Source: Devosia yakushimensis
GTDB lineage: Bacteria; Pseudomonadota; Alphaproteobacteria; Rhizobiales; Devosiaceae
Direction: 5' to 3'
Length of the DNA stretch: 64,000 bases
Assembly: GCF_030159855.1 (NCBI RefSeq)
Contig: NZ_BSNG01000001.1
Span: 124,001-188,000 of the forward strand
The notes beneath the pieces were generated by a model. It made no database searches. It saw only the letters and a list, made by a program, of their open reading frames with translations, and had not been told where the DNA came from. A program made the position numbers and the translations under genes. This document shows, in pieces, positions 58,857 to 64,000 of this stretch (its first letter is position 1; each line of letters begins with the position of its first letter).

Positions 58857-59060
58857 ATGAAAATGATCGGATGGGATGAAGGACGAATTCGCCACCGGGC
58901 CTATCTGCTTTGGGAGAAGGCAGGGTGGCCCGAGGGGCGGGACCAGGAATTCTGGCATCTGGCCGAAGAGGAACTGAGCCGCGAGGACGAGGCCGATTTG
59001 TCCAAGGAAGACGGCGAGATCAAGGTGCCGCCGCTGCCCGCGGGGCATATTCTACAGTAA
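58857..59060 (+). CDS. DUF2934 small protein
   Basis: A 67-residue soluble protein. The family block IRHRAYLLWEKAGWPEGRDQ, followed by EFWHLAEEELS, is clear. DUF2934 proteins are small, helical and common in Rhizobiales; their function is unknown. GGGAG lies 8 bases before the ATG. Confidence 0.88.
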   Translation: MKMIGWDEGRIRHRAYLLWEKAGWPEGRDQEFWHLAEEELSREDEADLSKEDGEIKVPPLPAGHILQ

Positions 59061-59130
59061 GGCTTGGGGCTTGAGCCGGGTTTGCGACGAGATCGCACCC
59101 CTCACCCGTCAAGGGGCGGGAGGCAGCCCG

Positions 59131-59409
59131 CTATTCCGTGCGGATCGAATAGTGTCGCGCCAGGCCGGCGGTGATGTTGGCCCAGGCCGAGGCGGAGGCC
59201 CGTTTCTGGTGGGCGTCGAATGCCGCCTGGTCGGCGAAGGTTTCCGAAACCAGGAAATGGGTGGGGTCTTCCGGGCTTTGGGTGACCGAGAAGCTGAGGC
59301 ATCCGGGTTCGGCGCGGGTGAGGGCGATGTGCTCGGGCAAAGCCTGTTGCACCGCTTCGAGCCGGTCGGGGGGAACTTCGAGATAGCCGGTGAGAAAGAC
59401 CTTGCCCAA
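59131..59409 (-). CDS. Antibiotic biosynthesis monooxygenase (ABM)-domain protein, YgiN-like
   Basis: A 92-residue ferredoxin-like dimeric alpha+beta protein. The blocks EVPPDRLEAVQQALPEHIAL and GCLSFSVTQSPEDPTHFLVS match YgiN-type quinol monooxygenases. It starts at a TTG placed directly after the flhA stop (TGATTG), so it would be translated from the flagellar message by coupling. Its link to motility is unclear. Confidence 0.85.
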   Translation of the reverse strand: MGKVFLTGYLEVPPDRLEAVQQALPEHIALTRAEPGCLSFSVTQSPEDPTHFLVSETFADQAAFDAHQKRASASAWANITAGLARHYSIRTE

Positions 59410-61545
59410 TCAGATGCTCCCCACTGTCTTGAGGCGGATGCGGGGATGGACCTCGTTCTGGCTCATGACCACGGTTTGCGGGCGGAAGCGCTCGATGATG
59501 GAGCGGACATGGGGGCGGATGGAGGGTGAGGTGATGAGCACGGGCAATTCGCCCATCTGGGCGGCGCGTTCATAGCCCTGCTGGATGGCGGCGATGAATT
59601 GCTGCAGGCGCGAAGGCGCCATGGCCAGGTGCCGGTTGTCGCCATCGCCCACCATGGCTTCGGCAAAGTCGCGTTCCCATTGCGGGGAGAGGGTCAGCAG
59701 CGGCAGATTGCCATCGGGGCCCAGATTGGCGGCGCAGATCTGGCGGGCGAGGCGGGAGCGGACATGCTCGGCAATCATCTGCGTCGAGCGGCCCGGGCCG
59801 GCGATTTCGGCAATGCCTTCGAGAATGGTCGAGAGATCGCGGATCGAGATGCGCTCGGTCAAAAGGGTCTGCAGCACGCGCTGGACGCCGGAGACCGAGA
59901 TGAGGCCGGGGACGATATCTTCCACCAGCTTCTGCTGTTCCTTGGGCAGGCCCGAGAGCAGGGACTGCACATTGGCATAGTTGAGCAGGTCCGCGACATT
60001 GGCCTTGAGCACTTCGGTGAGGTGCGTGGAGATGACGGTCGAGGGGTCGATGATGGAGAGGCCGCGCAATTCGGCCTCGTCGCGCAGGGCAGGTTCGATC
60101 CAGGTGGCCGGCAGCCCGAATGTGGGCTCGGTCGTGTGGTGGCCGGGCAGGTCGATCGTATTGCCCATGGGGTCCATAACCATCAGCTGATTGGCGAAAA
60201 TCTGGCCGTGGCCGGCTTCCACTTCCTTGATGCGGACTTTGTAATCATTGGGTTCGAGCTGCATATTGTCGAGAATGCGGACCGGGGGCATGACGAAGCC
60301 CAGTTCGGTCGCGAGCTGCCGGCGCAGAGCCTTGATCTGTTCGGTCAGGCGGTCCGAACCGGTCTCGTCTTCCTTGACCAGGCTCAACAGGCCATAACCC
60401 AGCTCGAGCTTGAGTTCGTCGATCTTGAGGCTGTCGGTGATCGGCGCTTCGGCCTGGGGGGCATTGGCGCCGCCGGGCTGGCTGGCGGCCGTGGCGGTCT
60501 TGAGTGCTTCCTCGGCCGTCCTGGTCGCCTTGCCGCGTGAAGCACGCAGGGCGAGGTAACCCACTCCGCCGGCCAGGGCCAGGAAGGGAATGATCGGCAT
60601 GCCGGGCAGCAGGGCCAGCGAGGCCATGACAGCGGCCGACATGCCCAGGGCCTTGGGATAGCCGGTGAACTGGGAGGACAGGGCCTTGTCGGCCGAGCCG
60701 GTAACGCCTGATTTGGAGACCAGGATACCAGCGGCAGTCGAAACGATCAGCGCAGGAATCTGGGAGACCAGGCCGTCGCCGATGGTCAGCAGGGTATAGA
60801 CATTGCCCGCTTCCTGGAAGGAAAGCCCCTCCTGCATCATGCCGATGAGAATGCCGGCCGAGACGTTGATGAAGGTGATGATGAGGCCGGCAATGGCGTC
60901 GCCGCGCACGAACTTGCTGGCGCCGTCCATGTTACCGAAAAAGGCGCTTTCCCCTTCCAGTTCCGCCCGACGCTGCCTGGCGGCGGCCTCATCGATAAGG
61001 CCGGCGCTGAGATCGGCGTCGATGGCCATCTGCTTGCCGGGCATGGCATCGAGGTTGAAGCGGGCGGCAACTTCGGCAATGCGGCCCGAACCCTTGGTGA
61101 TGACGATGAAATTGACGATCACCAGGATGATGAAGACCACGGCGCCGATGACGAAATTGCCGCGGGTGATGAAAGTGCCGAAGGCCTCGATGACGTGACC
61201 GGCGGCGGCGGTGCCATTGTGCCCTTCCGACAGGATCAGGCGTGTGGTGGCCAGGTTCATGCCCAGCCGCAGCATGGTGGCGATGAGCAGCACGGTGGGA
61301 AAGGACGAGAATTCCAGCGGCTTCTGGATGAAGAGCGCCGTCATCAGGATCATCACCGAAAAGACGATCGAGATAGCGAGCAGCGCATCGACCATCAGCG
61401 GCGGCAGAGGCACGATGAGGATGAAGATCAGCCCCATGATCCCAGTGGCGAGCGCGATATCGCCCGACCGGAGCAGGTCGAAGATCGAGGAGACCGAGGG
61501 AATGTTGAAAGCCGGGCGGGCGCGGCCGGTGGGGAGGTCGGTCAT
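59410..61545 (-). CDS. flhA: Flagellar export gate protein FlhA
   Basis: A 711-residue protein of the flagellar type III secretion gate. Eight hydrophobic helices fill roughly the first 340 residues, with the FHIPEP-type signature RFNLDAMPGKQMAIDADLSA in the cytoplasmic loop. The large C-terminal cytoplasmic domain (about residues 370-711) forms a ring that docks FliJ and chaperone-substrate complexes. It lies 94 bases after flbD, with a decayed palindromic repeat in between (61575-61602). Confidence 0.97.
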   Translation of the reverse strand: MTDLPTGRARPAFNIPSVSSIFDLLRSGDIALATGIMGLIFILIVPLPPLMVDALLAISIVFSVMILMTALFIQKPLEFSSFPTVLLIATMLRLGMNLATTRLILSEGHNGTAAAGHVIEAFGTFITRGNFVIGAVVFIILVIVNFIVITKGSGRIAEVAARFNLDAMPGKQMAIDADLSAGLIDEAAARQRRAELEGESAFFGNMDGASKFVRGDAIAGLIITFINVSAGILIGMMQEGLSFQEAGNVYTLLTIGDGLVSQIPALIVSTAAGILVSKSGVTGSADKALSSQFTGYPKALGMSAAVMASLALLPGMPIIPFLALAGGVGYLALRASRGKATRTAEEALKTATAASQPGGANAPQAEAPITDSLKIDELKLELGYGLLSLVKEDETGSDRLTEQIKALRRQLATELGFVMPPVRILDNMQLEPNDYKVRIKEVEAGHGQIFANQLMVMDPMGNTIDLPGHHTTEPTFGLPATWIEPALRDEAELRGLSIIDPSTVISTHLTEVLKANVADLLNYANVQSLLSGLPKEQQKLVEDIVPGLISVSGVQRVLQTLLTERISIRDLSTILEGIAEIAGPGRSTQMIAEHVRSRLARQICAANLGPDGNLPLLTLSPQWERDFAEAMVGDGDNRHLAMAPSRLQQFIAAIQQGYERAAQMGELPVLITSPSIRPHVRSIIERFRPQTVVMSQNEVHPRIRLKTVGSI

Positions 61546-61574
61546 AGGGTTTGATCACCGGCGTCAGACATGCG

Positions 61575-61602
61575 CCTCCCTTCCCTCAAGGGGAAGGGGA
61601 GG
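61575..61602. repeat. CCTCCCTTCCC/GGGAAGGGGAGG palindrome between flbD and flhA
   Basis: An imperfect inverted repeat of about 11 bases per arm with a 5-base centre. It resembles the CCTCCCCC-type intergenic repeats elsewhere in the window and sits inside a flagellar operon. Confidence 0.5.
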
Positions 61603-61639
61603 AACGGAGATGCGGGCTTTGTGGTCAAACCCATCTGCA

Positions 61640-63007
<1,368 letters not shown>

Positions 63008-63020
63008 GGCTTCCGGGCTC

Positions 63021-63365
63021 CTATTGGGGCTTGATGATTTCGGTCATGGTGACGCCGAGCCGGCCTTCGACCAGCACGATTTCACCACGCGCGACCAGGC
63101 GGTCATTAACGAAGATTTCGACGGCTTCGCCGACCTGGCGGTCCAGTTCGATGACGGTGCCGGTATCGATGCGCAGCAATTGGCTGACCGGCATCTTGGT
63201 GCGGCCGAGCACGACCGAGATGCGGACGTGAACGTCGAAGACCGCTTCGAGGTCGGCGGCGCTGCGCTCGGTATAGGTCTCGGGGCCGCCGCGCTGGCCG
63301 GGCGGGGCCATTTCTTCGAAGCTGATGCCTTCTGGGGCGGCGATATCATTGGGATCGGGGGTCAA
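63021..63365 (-). CDS. fliN: Flagellar motor switch protein FliN
   Basis: A 114-residue C-ring protein. The C-terminal SpoA domain shows LEAVFDVHVRISVVLGRTKM, LLRIDTGTVIELDRQVGEAV and VNDRLVARGEIVLVEGRLGV. The start is most likely the TTG at 63365, 7 bases after GGAGGAG and overlapping the fliH stop as TTGA; the much longer frame upstream is antisense-like, Arg/His-rich and overlaps fliH. It controls rotation direction together with FliG and FliM. Confidence 0.93.
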   Translation of the reverse strand: MTPDPNDIAAPEGISFEEMAPPGQRGGPETYTERSAADLEAVFDVHVRISVVLGRTKMPVSQLLRIDTGTVIELDRQVGEAVEIFVNDRLVARGEIVLVEGRLGVTMTEIIKPQ

Positions 63366-64000
63366 TGTCCGGTCTCCTCCTGCTGGGCAGCAGCGGATGC
63401 ATGCGCGTTGAGATAGGCCGAGATGGCCCTGTCGATGTCGGCCGAGATGGCGGCGATGTCGCGCACCAGGCCCCCGTCGACCCATTCGAGACGCCCGTCG
63501 CTGAGGCGCTGGTCGGGATCGCCCATGACCACCAGACGCCCGGAAAAGCCCGAGGTCTGCATGTGGCTGGTGGCGATGTCGCGGATGGCGTCGGCAATGT
63601 CGGGGTGGCAGCGCACCACCAGGTGCGGCACGCCATTGAGGCTAGCCATGCATTCGGCGATCAGCGTGTCGAGTTCGGTGGTGGGGTAGCGGGCCAGCAG
63701 GTGCAGCGCCAGCTTGCGGCCGACGCTGGCGGCCAGCTCCACTGCCTCACGGCGGTTGAGCGCTGCGGCGTCATCGAGGGCCGCGGCCATTTCGGCGGTG
63801 CGGGTGGCGAGCGATCCGGCGGCGGCGGCAAGGGTCTGCGCGGCCATGGCGGTGGCGTTCTGCTCGCCCTGGGCCAGGCCCTCGGCATAGCCATCTTCGC
63901 GCGCCTGGGCGACGAGCTGGGCCACCAGGTCTTCGGGCACGGTCGGGCGGATGGGAGCGGCCATGGTGGGGCGCTCGCCCAGGTCCAGATCGAAGGTGAA
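63362..64000 (-). CDS. fliH: Flagellar assembly protein FliH/FlbE-like (5' partial)
   Basis: At least 212 residues are visible. The frame is open through the window edge (FTFDLDLGERPTMAAPIRPT), so the start lies outside; the ATG at 63964 is internal or an alternative. The N-terminal half is helical and Ala/Gln-rich (AREDGYAEGLAQGEQNATAM), and the C-terminal part has CHPDIADAIRDIA and GRLEWVDGGLVRDIAAISAD, as in FliH/FlbE and the related stator proteins. It holds the FliI ATPase at the export gate. Confidence 0.85.
   Translation of the reverse strand, partial: FTFDLDLGERPTMAAPIRPTVPEDLVAQLVAQAREDGYAEGLAQGEQNATAMAAQTLAAAAGSLATRTAEMAAALDDAAALNRREAVELAASVGRKLALHLLARYPTTELDTLIAECMASLNGVPHLVVRCHPDIADAIRDIATSHMQTSGFSGRLVVMGDPDQRLSDGRLEWVDGGLVRDIAAISADIDRAISAYLNAHASAAAQQEETGH

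Overview
The window is about 64 kb of GC-rich, densely coding DNA from an alphaproteobacterium, most likely of the order Hyphomicrobiales (Rhizobiales) and possibly near Devosia. The grounds are ctrA next to fliI-fliJ, chpT, an RpoH-type sigma factor beside rluD, a Caulobacter-style fliH-fliN-flbD-flhA flagellar block, an EipA/DUF1134 gene, clustered GANTC sites upstream of ctrA, and many RNA-like palindromic intergenic repeats. The genus is an inference. I saw no rRNA, tRNA, CRISPR array, prophage or insertion sequence.

Region 1 (1-7640, + strand) is one catabolic operon. It holds an oligopeptide-type ABC transporter (two permeases, the first cut by the window edge, and two ATPases), a phosphoenolpyruvate-hydrolase-like TIM barrel, a small cupin, a Tm-1-like (UPF0261) ATP-binding protein and a Gfo/Idh/MocA oxidoreductase. 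The TIM barrel and the Tm-1-like protein correspond to the two halves of the tomato Tm-1 resistance protein. The substrate is unknown.

Region 2 (7754-20870) looks like a cyclic amino acid or hydroxyproline-type catabolic island. On the - strand, read from right to left, are a GAF protein, a ribose-type (CUT2) ABC transporter (binding protein, ATPase, permease), hydantoinase/oxoprolinase A and B, and a proline-racemase-superfamily enzyme with a Ser/Cys active site. Divergent on the + strand are an M17 leucyl-aminopeptidase-like protein and an Ldh2/DpkA-type reductase. Facing them is a DapA-family protein resembling pyrroline-4-hydroxy-2-carboxylate deaminase. Four copies of the palindrome TGTCGACA sit in the promoters of exactly these units, which suggests one regulon whose regulator lies outside the window.

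Region 3 (21-44 kb) is mostly housekeeping: serC-serA, a PepSY-like/response regulator/histidine kinase system facing a secreted tandem-repeat protein, a membrane protein with a probable frameshift, a DMT exporter, purA, the thiamine transporter thiBPQ under a TPP riboswitch with divergent thiamine diphosphokinase, rpoH, rluD, a DapA/NanA-like aldolase and several conserved hypotheticals. Palindromic repeats of three sequence types lie between genes.

Region 4 (44-64 kb) carries cell-cycle and motility genes (chpT with a receiver protein, ctrA, fliI-fliJ, flhA, flbD, fliN, fliH). Among them are an ECF42-like sigma factor with a YciI protein and an alpha/beta hydrolase, cytidine deaminase, two PRC-barrel envelope proteins, a secreted SecD-P1-like protein and small stress or detoxification enzymes. 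ChpT and CtrA (phosphorelay), FliI/FliJ/FliH (export ATPase complex), FlhA (export gate), FliN (C-ring) and FlbD (sigma-54 activator of class III/IV flagellar genes) are expected to act together.
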